Part shown: positions 1-8,356 of the stretch, one piece after another | Position numbering within the stretch: the first letter of the stretch is position 1 | How the letters are laid out: every line of letters starts with the position of its first letter | Source: Nostoc sp. UHCC 0302 | GTDB taxonomy: Bacteria; Cyanobacteriota; Cyanobacteriia; Cyanobacteriales; Nostocaceae | Reading direction: 5' to 3' | Length of the DNA: 40,344 nt | NCBI RefSeq assembly: GCF_038096175.1 | Contig: NZ_CP151103.1 | Location: forward strand, 1 to 40,344 | Notes under the pieces: generated by a model | Database searches by the model: none | Told to the model about the DNA's origin: nothing | The model's input: the letters and a program-made list of their open reading frames with translations, nothing else | Program-made: the position numbers and the translations under genes

Positions 1-350
1 TTGATTGCTAGCGATTAAAACTAATGCTTTAGCTTCATCAGTCGTCCATCCGGCTGGACTGGCAAAGATAATTTCTTCAACCTCTTGGGCTGACTTATCA
101 TCTTGAAGCGCCCTGATAGCAATTTCTTTGTCTCGATCAGTCACTAATAAGTTTTGCAATTCGGCACTGTAATACTCATATAACTCGGCTGAAAGATTAT
201 CTTTTAACTTTGGTTCATCTGTGGTTATAGTTGGAGTTTGATTAAGAGCAATTGCATCCACTGGTTTTTGCGATCTATGGAGTTGCTCCAAATAAACAAT
301 CGCTGCTTCCAGGTCGTCGAATATGGTTCTTCCGGCTTGTTGCTGCTGAT

Positions 351-1345
351 TTTGAGAAAGTTGTTGCGTTAGTTCTAATACTGTTTCAGTTAAGGCAGAT
401 TCAACAGTCGATTGCTCAATATAATCAGAAATTGATGAAATGGCTCTCTTCTCTACATAGGATTGTAACTCAGTCGCCAGCACTGCATCCAGGTCATTAA
501 ATGTAGCTTTAGCTCGAATAAGTTCCTCTTTGTATTGAGAAAGTTGTTGCGTTAATTCTAATACTGTTTCAGTTAAAGCCGATTCAATAGTTGATTGCTC
601 AATATAATCAGAAATTGATGAAATGGCTCTCTTCTCTACATAGGATTGTAACTCAGTCGTCAGCACTGCATCCAGGTCATTAAATGTAGCTTTAGCTCGA
701 ATAAGTTCCTCTTTGTATTGAGACAGTTGTTGTGTTAATCCTAATACTGTTTGGGTTAATGCTGGTTCAAGAGTTGATTGCTCAATATAATCAGAGATTG
801 ATAAGATAGCTTTCTGATCTGCATGAGATTGCAACTCAGCCGTCAACGCTATTTCAAAATCATTGAATGTAGTCTTAACTGCAACAAGTTGTTGTTGATA
901 TTGAGAAAGTTGTTGCGTTAATTCTAATACTGTTTGGGTTAATGCTGATTCAATAGTCGATTGCTCAACATAATCAAAAATTGTATTGATAGCTCTCTTC
1001 TCTACATCGGATTGTAACTCAGCCGCAAACACTGCATCAAGGTCATTGAATGCAGTGTTTGCAGCAACTAGTTGCTGCTGATATTGAGAAAGTTGTTCTG
1101 TTAATCCTAATAGTGTTTGGCTGAAAGCAGACTCAGTAACTGATTGCTCAATATAATCATCAATTGATAAAATGGCTCTCTTTTCTACATGAGATTGCAA
1201 CTCAGCCTTAAGCACATTTTCAAAGTCATTGAATGTAGTTTTAGCTGAAACTAATTGCTGCTGATATTGAGAAAGTTGTTCTGTTAGTCCTAATAGTGTT
1301 TGGGTTAAAGCAGACTCGATAGCTGATTGCTCAATATAATCAGAA
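351..1345. repeat. Six tandem 183-bp repeats inside the relaxase C-terminus
   Basis: The anchor GATTGCTCAA recurs at 410, 593, 776, 959, 1142 and 1325 (one base varies in the 959 copy), always exactly 183 bp apart, so the period is 61 codons and the frame is kept. On the minus strand each unit encodes a helical block with a DYIEQS-like start and an LSQYQQQL-like core. The copies anchored at 410 and 593 are almost identical and look like the most recent duplication; the rightmost copies have drifted. There are no spacers, so this is not a CRISPR array. Confidence 0.95.
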
Positions 1346-1352
1346 ATTGCAT

Positions 1353-1742
1353 TTAGGAGTTGTCTGGTGGCTGGTTGTGAAGGGTGGACATAACTTGCTT
1401 CTCTGTCAAAAATTGCTGAATCTTGTCCGTTAACTTCTGTTGAGAGTTTCTCTGTTCGTTGACCTCGAAGCCAATCATCTGTAGAGCTTTGGTTAATCCT
1501 TGCAATATCGTCTCCAAGCTCGAAGACTTTTTCGAGTTCAGCATCTGGGTTAATGAGGTCAAGAAGTTCGAGTGACTCGCGCTCATTTCGGTTAGATTCT
1601 TGGTTTGGCTCGTTGACAACTGTTCGATTTTCTGGCTCATTTGTTGGTTGTTGGTTTGTAACTGCTCGATTTTCTGGCTCAACTCCTCTATCTTCTCGGT
1701 TAGCAACTGTATCTGGGTTAGGTTGTTGTCGATTGAAGTCAT
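1353..1742 (-). CDS. Nested coiled-coil protein in a second frame of the relaxase gene
   Basis: A 129-residue ORF lies wholly inside the relaxase C-terminal region, on the same strand but in another frame. Residues 10-45 form near-perfect heptads (LLTEKIEELSQKIEQL and so on), and a second helical stretch follows at about 80-118. There is no membrane segment. The ATG has an AGG about 9 nt upstream. Both frames look coding: the host frame is low-complexity P/N/E/R, as is common where one frame overprints another. ColE1-type plasmids are known to encode MbeB and MbeD inside mbeA, so an accessory mobilisation role is an analogy, not a homology claim. The alternative is a chance heptad pattern created by the biased host sequence. 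Confidence 0.55.
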   Translation of the reverse strand: MTSIDNNLTQIQLLTEKIEELSQKIEQLQTNNQQMSQKIEQLSTSQTKNLTEMSASHSNFLTSLTQMLNSKKSSSLETILQGLTKALQMIGFEVNEQRNSQQKLTDKIQQFLTEKQVMSTLHNQPPDNS

Positions 1743-1863
1743 TAGTTTGTACCTGTGGTTTATTTTGTAAAAGAGAGGGAACTCTTAACAGAGAACTCTT
1801 AACAGTTTTTTCTGCGTTACAAAGTTCTGAATGCTGGCTTTTAACTCTTGGGCTGCTCAAGAC

Positions 1864-1867
1864 AGTT
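1864..1867. repeat. Target-site duplication AGTT, left copy
   Basis: AGTT directly abuts the left inverted repeat. The same four bases abut the right inverted repeat at 3703-3706. A 4-5 bp duplication fits IS1380-family transposition. The intact copy suggests a single recent insertion. Confidence 0.85.
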
Positions 1868-3702
1868 CCCGGATTTCTCACAAGTGAGAAAAAATCATTG
1901 AGATGAGTAAAACTTAAAGTAAATTATTTTATACAACACTAAACTATAATCAACAACAGATTATGACAACGTGTAAACCGAAACTACAAAGACAAATATG
2001 ATACATTCTAAACAATAAATACTAAAGCAAAGATTATTGAAAATGATAAATAGACAGCCTAAAGCTAGGGTTAAATCAATGAAATCTACCCAAGTTAAAG
2101 CTAATAACTATAATTCCAATTAGCTGAAAATCAACCAGAACAGTTTAGCCGAGATAAATAGCTGTAAGCTGTTGCAAAAATATTCTTGTATGGACAATCT
2201 CTACTAATAGCGATTAAAATATATCGGCTATTAACAGTAATAACGGCTCCCAATTTCAGTAACTTTGTACGAACAGTTCCAACAGTAGCATTTTTGAGTT
2301 CGCTTGTTGTTAAACATTGCTCTCGGAGAGCGTTTATCAAAATATAAGCAACAGAAGAAAACCACAGACGTAGTTGATTTCCAGCAAATGTATGAGTACT
2401 AGTTCTATCACTTTTTAGTGATAACTTCTGTTCTTTTAAACGATTCTCCATATCACCTCGTGGGCAATACTTCTGGGTATAAAGTCGTCCTGGAGGCACT
2501 AATTTAGTAGGGAGTGAAGTGACAACAAAACGAGTACTTACCCCTGACTTACTATACTCAATTTTTGAGACAACACGGCGATTACGGCTCCAAGATTTTA
2601 AAGTTTTATAATCAAGCGAACAATACCAAACTGAGTTATCAACAAAGGCTGCTGCTTGTTTTTTCAAGTCATCTGACGGAGTAAATAAAGTTTCAAAAAA
2701 CTCTACTACAGTTTCCAGTTTTTGCGAATATTCAAGATAAGCCCGGTATTGGGTTGGTTGGGATAGTTGAATTAACCGACTATTCTGGGCTAACCCAAAG
2801 ACATAATCTACTCCAACTTGAGATTCACACCAACTCATAATATCTTCTCTCGAATACGCACTATCTCCACGTACAATAATTTTCACATTATCCCAACGTA
2901 AACGTATTAGTTTTATTACTCGTTGCAATTCTGATAATGCACCCGACGCTGGATCTACATTAGAAGCACGAAGCTTTGCTGCAATTAAATGTTTACCGCA
3001 GAAAATATAAAGTGGAGCATAACAATATCCTCTATAATAAGGGTTAAAAAACACTTCTTCTTGATTGCCATGCACTAAATCATCAGTCACGTCCAAGTCT
3101 AAAATTATCTGTCGTGGTGCTTTGGAGTAGGATTCTAAAAATATTTCAACTAATAATTTCTCTATAGCTTCTGCATCATGTCCAATGCGATGATATCGAC
3201 TTGATGCTCTTGATTCAACAGTTTCTGGACAGTGTTCGATACGATTTAAAGTGCTTTTACCTGCTAGGACTGGTAGTTCTTTTTCTGAACCCATTATTTT
3301 CCCTAGCGCCAGGATAAACATTGGATCGTGACGCAGTTCCTCGTGGTCGTTTAAGTCTTCATAACCCATTATCAAACCATATATTCTCTGCGTGATTAGG
3401 CTTTCTACTGAATGGTCAATTCTATTGGAATCTCGGTAATCTTTAAAACATCTTGCTACTCGCGATGTAATTTCTCTTTTTCGGTCTAGCTCCGCAATTA
3501 AAGTCAATCCTGCATCTGATGTTACCCTCTCACCCTTGAAATTAACTACGACTGGACATGATTTAACTTGTTCAAATTTGAACTGTTCCGGTATACAATC
3601 TGTTTTCTGAGGGGTCATGCTTAAAACTGCTGGAATTCATGTGCAATAGATATTTTGGCAGTTTTTGACTCCTCTTTTCTCCGGCTTTGTGAGAAATCCG
3701 GG
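1868..3702 (-). mobile_element. Complete IS1380-family insertion sequence (1835 bp)
   Basis: The ends are inverted copies of CCCGGATTTCTCACAA (left 1868-1883, right complement 3687-3702; 16 of 16 match). They are flanked by AGTT on both sides. The only gene inside is an apparently intact transposase on the minus strand; about 250 bp of AT-rich DNA lies between its stop and the left end. The element sits inside the relaxase gene in the same orientation. Its right end supplies the last 21 codons and stop of the truncated relaxase. Length and end sequence fit the IS1380 family. Confidence 0.93.
2131..3618 (-). CDS. IS1380-family DDE transposase
   Basis: A 495-residue protein of normal family length. 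It has the N-terminal region with the TSDAGLTL motif typical of IS1380 transposases and an RNase H-like catalytic core. Candidate acidic residues are D174 or D176 in IILDLDVTDD, D252 in RGDSAYS and E391 in MENRLKEQK. Such enzymes cut at both terminal inverted repeats and paste the element elsewhere. No frameshift or stop is seen, so the element may still be active. The ATG lies 84 nt inside the right terminal repeat. Confidence 0.93.
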   Translation of the reverse strand: MTPQKTDCIPEQFKFEQVKSCPVVVNFKGERVTSDAGLTLIAELDRKREITSRVARCFKDYRDSNRIDHSVESLITQRIYGLIMGYEDLNDHEELRHDPMFILALGKIMGSEKELPVLAGKSTLNRIEHCPETVESRASSRYHRIGHDAEAIEKLLVEIFLESYSKAPRQIILDLDVTDDLVHGNQEEVFFNPYYRGYCYAPLYIFCGKHLIAAKLRASNVDPASGALSELQRVIKLIRLRWDNVKIIVRGDSAYSREDIMSWCESQVGVDYVFGLAQNSRLIQLSQPTQYRAYLEYSQKLETVVEFFETLFTPSDDLKKQAAAFVDNSVWYCSLDYKTLKSWSRNRRVVSKIEYSKSGVSTRFVVTSLPTKLVPPGRLYTQKYCPRGDMENRLKEQKLSLKSDRTSTHTFAGNQLRLWFSSVAYILINALREQCLTTSELKNATVGTVRTKLLKLGAVITVNSRYILIAISRDCPYKNIFATAYSYLSRLNCSG

Positions 3703-6294
3703 AGTTGTCCCCTGTAGGAGTAGCGCTTTTGATGATTGTTTTTGTGTCTCCTTTATCTGCTTGATCAGCAATTCTAAAGCGTTCTCTTTGGCTTTAGACT
3801 CTTGCGCCAGTTCTAGTAATTCTGACTTATCTTTAGTATAAAGTTTGACGCTATGCCTAGCTCGGCTAATTGCCACATAAAAACTTTCTTGCCCAATAGT
3901 GTAATCTGCTGCAATCAACGCTAAATCAGTAGTTTTCCCTTGGCTGCTGTAGATTGTGCTGACGAGCGCATAGTCTAAGTTTTGTGCCTCTTTGAGGTTA
4001 ATAGTCTCAGTAGTTTTGGTATCAAGATATTGAATTTGGGCAGAATCTCCCTCAATCGCTGTGACTACAAACTCCTGCCCGTTACGCCTTTGTAACTGTC
4101 GGTCATTTTTCTTCCATTGCAAGCGATCTCCCACAGCAATCTCAATTTCATCACGTTGGTAAACAGCCTTTTCAAAATTGGTATCTACTTCTAAACGTGT
4201 CCCAGTAGGGGTTTTTAATATTAGCCGATCAAGATCCTTGCTAACTACTTCATATAACTTACCTTTCTCTAAACCCCGCCGCTTGTAGTTGCGCGTCGGC
4301 ATCACTACATCACCCAGTTCAAAGTTATGGGTGTAGCGCATCTGTATTTTGGTTAAATCTTTAGCTTTTAATTGAGTGATATTTGCTGTTGCCCCTAAGC
4401 TCCCCTCAACTTTCAGCTTGCCCCGAATTGCTTGAGTCAGCGCTAATTTCTCGAAATTTGTGCCAGCGAGTACCAGTGTTCGCGCTCGTTGCTCTTTAGA
4501 AAGTGCTATATAGTCAGCAGCAATTGTCTCTGACTTCGTATCAGACGATACTTCTAAAATACTGCCAATTGTTTCTAATTGCTTAAATCCCGCTTCTACT
4601 CTCCCGTCTGCGATTAAGTCTACTGCTATCTTGAGATCCGGGTTACGCTGTCTGTTTGATTGTGTTAAGTGTGCGGTTTTAATACCAGCAAGTTGCAGAG
4701 ATTTGAACGGGTTTCCAGCTTCCACTGCCGATAATTGCTTGGTATCCCCTACTAGCAATAGTCTTGCTCCCTCAAGGGTCGCTCTCTCTAGCAGTGCATG
4801 GGCATCCTTTGCTGATAACAAACCTGCTTCATCTACAATCCAAATCTGGTTTGCTTCTACTTCTGGCTCTGGTTCTCCTACCAATAAGCTGGCTACAGTC
4901 TCAGACTGTATGCCTAGTTCCTCACTCAGTACCTTTGCTGCCATTGATGAAGGGGCAAAACCTTTGACTGTATAGCCCTGGGCGAGTGCGATCGCGTTTA
5001 ATTCTTTGAGAGCAAAAGTCTTACCAGCCCCGGCTACCCCCTGCCACGCAATGAATTGGTCTGTTGTCGTTGCGGCTAGACTAACTGCCTGCCGCTGCCC
5101 AAAGTTTAGTGAGGTTTTCTCCAAGTAATTTTCAACTGTCTCTCTTTTATATATGGGGTTGAGTATCCCTTGGCCTTGTTGCATCAATTCAATCGTTGCC
5201 AGTTCTCGCTTTACCGCTTTCTGAGTGGTGTATTGCAGAGAAAGCCCAGGTATGGCAATTAGTTCCTGATGTTGCTTGATCAATGGCTCAATTGCAGTCA
5301 CATCAGTAAAAAGCCTTTCCGAGATGATGAATTTCTCTAAATCCTCCTGCTTGAAAGCAACATTCCTCTCACTACAATGAGCGATCGCCTCGGCTAGAGC
5401 ATCTGCCAAGCTCAAGCCATTGACTGGTATATCCTGTCTCGGTTTTCCTGGCTTAACAAAGGTAAGACCCAGGGCCGCAGCTTCTTCATGCCACAGTGAT
5501 TTGAGTTCTGATTCGGAAATTTTCTGCTTACGCTGCCGAGTAGTATCCCAGATTTTCTCACGCTCTGCCCAAGTTGAAGATGTACCGGCCGCCGCAATGA
5601 TTTGCTGCCTCCGTTTTGAAAACGCCTCTAAATCCTGCTCCTTAAACCCCTTGATTTCAAATTGTCCATGTTTTTTGGGTTCTACCTCATACCCCAACTT
5701 GATTACTTCCGCTGCCAAATAGCTTTGATACGCCATGCCCAGGAATTTCTTGTTGGCAAATATTTCATTATTGACCAAACTCATCCATTTACCCGAAGCC
5801 TCAGTTGTGTTCATGACTAAGCAGTGGGTATGCAGATGTGGGTCTAGAGAACGGCTCTCGATGTGGTCGAACTGCGCGACTACCAGATTATTAGTATTCA
5901 CCCGAAGCCTGGAATTACCTTCTGTTACCCTCGTTGTGGCGTAACGCTGTTCCATTAACGCTAATACTTTTTCTAATGCCTGATGGTGCGCGGTAATTAA
6001 TCTAGAATCTCCACCTACCAACGCCATTAGGCTCACACTCTTGGGCGCAGAAAATGTACAGTCTAGCGCTGCCCTGCGTTCTTTTTGTTTCAGCACCCTG
6101 GCATTTAACTGCTCACAACCATCGGGTGAGCGCCCTTCAATTACATTTATAAACACTTGCTGATTTTCAACTGCCCCTGATAAACCAAGCTTCTCTGCAC
6201 CTTGACCACTCCAGCGTGACTTGCCTTGGTGGTAATAGTTCTTGATGAAGTAGTTCACAGCCATCTTTGATGACACGTTGGCAGCTGTTAGCAT
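3637..6294 (-). CDS. MOBF relaxase-helicase (TrwC/TraI-like), N-terminal part truncated by the IS
   Basis: This enzyme nicks oriT, stays bound to the 5' end and unwinds the strand for conjugative transfer. Candidate catalytic tyrosines Y15, Y20 and Y21 lie near the N-terminus. The metal-binding histidine cluster is at 143-157 (DHIESRSLDPHLHTH). A RecD/AAA_30-type helicase follows: Walker A GVAGAGKT at 419-426, Walker B IVDEA at about 486-490, GDTKQLS at about 516-522, and late motifs IYSSQGKTTD and FYVAISRARHS. Residues 865-885 (PGFLTKPEKRG...) are encoded by the IS end, so the native protein ends at T864 here. Both enzymatic domains remain, so a truncated relaxase could keep activity while losing its repeat tail. 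Confidence 0.93.
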   Translation of the reverse strand: MLTAANVSSKMAVNYFIKNYYHQGKSRWSGQGAEKLGLSGAVENQQVFINVIEGRSPDGCEQLNARVLKQKERRAALDCTFSAPKSVSLMALVGGDSRLITAHHQALEKVLALMEQRYATTRVTEGNSRLRVNTNNLVVAQFDHIESRSLDPHLHTHCLVMNTTEASGKWMSLVNNEIFANKKFLGMAYQSYLAAEVIKLGYEVEPKKHGQFEIKGFKEQDLEAFSKRRQQIIAAAGTSSTWAEREKIWDTTRQRKQKISESELKSLWHEEAAALGLTFVKPGKPRQDIPVNGLSLADALAEAIAHCSERNVAFKQEDLEKFIISERLFTDVTAIEPLIKQHQELIAIPGLSLQYTTQKAVKRELATIELMQQGQGILNPIYKRETVENYLEKTSLNFGQRQAVSLAATTTDQFIAWQGVAGAGKTFALKELNAIALAQGYTVKGFAPSSMAAKVLSEELGIQSETVASLLVGEPEPEVEANQIWIVDEAGLLSAKDAHALLERATLEGARLLLVGDTKQLSAVEAGNPFKSLQLAGIKTAHLTQSNRQRNPDLKIAVDLIADGRVEAGFKQLETIGSILEVSSDTKSETIAADYIALSKEQRARTLVLAGTNFEKLALTQAIRGKLKVEGSLGATANITQLKAKDLTKIQMRYTHNFELGDVVMPTRNYKRRGLEKGKLYEVVSKDLDRLILKTPTGTRLEVDTNFEKAVYQRDEIEIAVGDRLQWKKNDRQLQRRNGQEFVVTAIEGDSAQIQYLDTKTTETINLKEAQNLDYALVSTIYSSQGKTTDLALIAADYTIGQESFYVAISRARHSVKLYTKDKSELLELAQESKAKENALELLIKQIKETQKQSSKALLLQGTTPGFLTKPEKRGVKNCQNIYCT
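3703..3706. repeat. Target-site duplication AGTT, right copy
   Basis: AGTT follows the right inverted repeat and matches 1864-1867. The last native relaxase codon before the IS (ACT on the minus strand) lies in this duplication. Confidence 0.85.
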
Positions 6295-6362
6295 CGCTCA
6301 CCTCTGCTATCAGCTTTATATAACTTAATCCAATAACTTTTGCTGTCATTGTTCATCACCGT

Positions 6363-6386
6363 CATCAAACTAAAACAAGTTTGATG
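6363..6386. other. Perfect 9-bp inverted repeat upstream of the relaxase: oriT or operator candidate
   Basis: CATCAAACT, a 6-nt loop, then AGTTTGATG: a perfect stem 69 bp upstream of the relaxase ATG. MOBF oriT sites typically lie beside the relaxase gene and contain such inverted repeats near nic. A binding site for a repressor of the relaxase promoter is an equal alternative. The surrounding 6295-6470 is AT-rich and holds no ORF. Confidence 0.4.
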
Positions 6387-6593
6387 CCGAGTTAAAAATT
6401 TTTGATGAGACTTTGACTGCAACAAATTTTTTATTTACTACTTACATTGCTCTCAAATATAGCAAATTATCGACTAAAACTTTCTGCCAAATTTGGCGTA
6501 GTGTGCGTGAGATTTCTCTATTATTTTTTGAGAAAATAATAATATCATTGTGATAGTACAAAAAGTGCTATTTCGCCTATTTTCCATTGAATT

Positions 6594-6735
6594 GCCATTA
6601 GCGTGCCATAGCCAAGCCATTGCTGTGCCATAGTTACGTAAGTTTTGACGGTAATTATCAATAAAACTAATTAATTGAGAAACTGGATTTTTGATTTCCA
6701 TTGCGCTAACATTGAGATGCCATTGGTGTGCCATA
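6594..6735. repeat. Three 17-bp iterons upstream of the actin-like gene (candidate parC-like centromere)
   Basis: GCCATTAGCGTGCCATA (6594-6610), GCCATTGCTGTGCCATA (6616-6632) and GCCATTGGTGTGCCATA (6719-6735) differ only in the middle two or three bases. TTTCCATTG occurs before the first and third. In ParM systems of the R1 type, the centromere is a set of direct repeats upstream of parM that binds the adaptor and represses the promoter. The position 90-230 bp before an actin-like gene fits this. A replication-iteron role is the alternative. Confidence 0.55.
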
Positions 6736-6830
6736 ATTGTCTGATATTTCTGATTTTCCATTTTGGGAGCAATAATTAAGGCATCGCATCATTTAGAATT
6801 TCATAAAACTCCGGAGTATTTTTGAAGGTA

Positions 6831-7934
6831 ATGCCAGATTTAACTATCTCATTCGATCCGGGAGCGTCTTTGAGTAGAGTTTTTTTTACAAGTGGTTCAG
6901 GTAAACCAGAATTACTTTTAATGGAACCTTACACGGCATTGATTCCGAGACAAAGCCTTTTAGCTTATGAGGAGGATGCCATTGGGACATCATCCCCAGA
7001 AGATTCGGCTTGGCTGGAATACGAGGGGCAATGCTGGGGTGTAGGCTACATCTGCCAAAAATTCTATGCAGACCTGAAGTTAGAACAGCCCAAGTTCGAG
7101 AGTGCGATTTACAAAACCTTGGCTGTGGTGGGCGCGATCGCTCAGAAGAAGTCACTCGCTAACGGCACAACTATTCGGTTGGGTATTTTGTTTCCCTATG
7201 GTGAATACTCAGATCGGAAATTATTTTCTGATTCAGTTGCAGCTGCTCTGCTCAACTTTCGATTTCGAGGGGAACAACGTTCGTTCCAGCTTGAGGATTT
7301 TGTCTGTCGTCCAGAGGGTTTTGGACTGCTTTCACGGGGGCGTTCACAAACTGGTAACTTGGCAGAGCGCAAAATCGCGGTGGTGATGATTGGCTATCGC
7401 AATGCATCTATTCTGATTATGGATAGGGGCGTAATGACAAATGGGTTAACCGAAGATTTAGGATTCCATAAATTAGTAAAAGCTGTACAGCGTCAGGTAG
7501 CTGGGCAAAAATCTCTAACTCTTGCAGCGGCTATTTGCGATGCTGGTTCTAAAATCAACCCCAAAGCGTTAGCCCCTTTAGTTCGAGTACAAGATCCATC
7601 ATTACAATCACTTGAAGTATCCCAAATCAAAACTGCGATCGCACAGTCGCGTGAAGAATATTGGCTACTGCTTTCTAGCTATCTACAAAACCATATCCCA
7701 TCAGATATTGATGAGATTATCTTTGCTGGGGGAACTTCTCACTATCTCAGAAGTGACCTAAATAAGTTATTTCGCCGCCCGATAAAAACCTTCTGTGATG
7801 CGCTGGAATACTTAGTAGAACGGGAGTTTCTCTCATCAAGACCCAAGTTGGGTTTAGATTTTCGTTTAACTGATAACTACGGATTTTTTTCTTACCTTTG
7901 TAAAACTGAGAAACAGGTTGCAGTCAATGTCTAA
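6831..7934 (+). CDS. Actin-like ParM/StbA-family protein 1
   Basis: A plasmid actin-like ATPase of about 367 residues. The N-terminal phosphate-1 loop reads TISFDPGAS and the C-terminal adenosine motif reads EIIFAGGTSHYLRS (about residues 295-310). The usual phosphate-2 DxGGGT is replaced by VVMIGYRN, so nucleotide handling may differ. ParM filaments push plasmid copies apart with a DNA-bound adaptor. Upstream are three iterons and a palindrome, ACTCCGGAGT (6808-6817). The ATG at 6831 is taken as the start, but a TTG at 6822 lies 5 nt after GGAG and could be used. The stop overlaps the ATG of the next gene, so the two are probably co-translated. Confidence 0.8.
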   Translation: MPDLTISFDPGASLSRVFFTSGSGKPELLLMEPYTALIPRQSLLAYEEDAIGTSSPEDSAWLEYEGQCWGVGYICQKFYADLKLEQPKFESAIYKTLAVVGAIAQKKSLANGTTIRLGILFPYGEYSDRKLFSDSVAAALLNFRFRGEQRSFQLEDFVCRPEGFGLLSRGRSQTGNLAERKIAVVMIGYRNASILIMDRGVMTNGLTEDLGFHKLVKAVQRQVAGQKSLTLAAAICDAGSKINPKALAPLVRVQDPSLQSLEVSQIKTAIAQSREEYWLLLSSYLQNHIPSDIDEIIFAGGTSHYLRSDLNKLFRRPIKTFCDALEYLVEREFLSSRPKLGLDFRLTDNYGFFSYLCKTEKQVAVNV

Positions 7935-8346
7935 CCAAGTTGATTTCCGCTTTCAATTTAGTACTGACTCTCCTTATATACTTCTAGTCAAATATCTCAG
8001 CCCCAAAAATAAGGCTCTCTCCTTCCCCAGACAAAATATGATTATCTGGGCGATTGCTGCCTTCTGGTATCCTATAGCCTGCAAGTGGTTGGGAGGATTT
8101 AGTGAGTCGGACTTAAAATCAAAAGCCAGAACCGCTATTTACCAATTGCAACAACAAATTATTTATTTAGCTCATACTTTCAATCTGGAGCAAGAGCTAG
8201 GACAGATTGGAATAGTTGCGCCCACTACCTTAAATAACAACCATATAGATGGAATCAATCCGTCGTTAACAGTACCGCTTGCAACTACGTCTGAACTTCA
8301 TCACAGCCAGAATGACGACCGTTTGCTAGATAACGCATTCAACTAG
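7927..8346 (+). CDS. Small protein coupled to actin-like protein 1 (candidate adaptor)
   Basis: A 139-residue protein starting at an ATG inside the end of the actin-like gene (ATGTCTAA overlap). An ATG 9 nt earlier is possible. It has no motif I recognise. There is a hydrophobic patch (MIIWAIAAFWYPIACKW) that could be a membrane or core helix, then a helical stretch (ARTAIYQLQQQIIYLAHTF), then a polar tail. The tight coupling suggests a partner of the actin-like protein, such as a ParR-type adaptor, but no RHH fold is evident by eye. Confidence 0.7.
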   Translation: MSNQVDFRFQFSTDSPYILLVKYLSPKNKALSFPRQNMIIWAIAAFWYPIACKWLGGFSESDLKSKARTAIYQLQQQIIYLAHTFNLEQELGQIGIVAPTTLNNNHIDGINPSLTVPLATTSELHHSQNDDRLLDNAFN

Positions 8347-8356
8347 GAATAAATTT

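Larger units (their letters stand above)
1..1867 (-). pseudogene. MOBF relaxase C-terminal half, cut off by the IS; repeat-rich coiled coil
   Basis: The minus strand is open from the left IS border (1867) to base 1, with no start codon next to the border. The frame (beginning TVLSSPRVKSQ) is the exact continuation of the relaxase gene on the other side of the IS. After removing the IS and one AGTT copy, 2592 nt and 1863 nt join in frame. It begins with a disordered P/N/E/R-rich linker (about 1863-1400), then six tandem 61-residue helical repeats (about 1345-351), then a unique segment running off the edge. The frame appears to continue at 40336 if the window is circular. Severed from its start it is probably not translated. 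It is annotated as the displaced 3' part of one gene and not as an independent protein. Confidence 0.85.

Noticed and set aside
252-500. Plus-strand ORF over the repeats
   Set aside because: It is a shadow of the minus-strand relaxase tail and its repeats.
351-1345. Possible CRISPR array
   Set aside because: The 183-bp units are contiguous, divergent and keep an open frame on the minus strand; there are no spacers.
6474-6761. 95-codon minus-strand ORF
   Set aside because: Its odd text (MAHQWH, MAWLWHANGNSMEN) is just the iterons read through; no sensible domain is seen and it lies in the likely centromere and promoter area.
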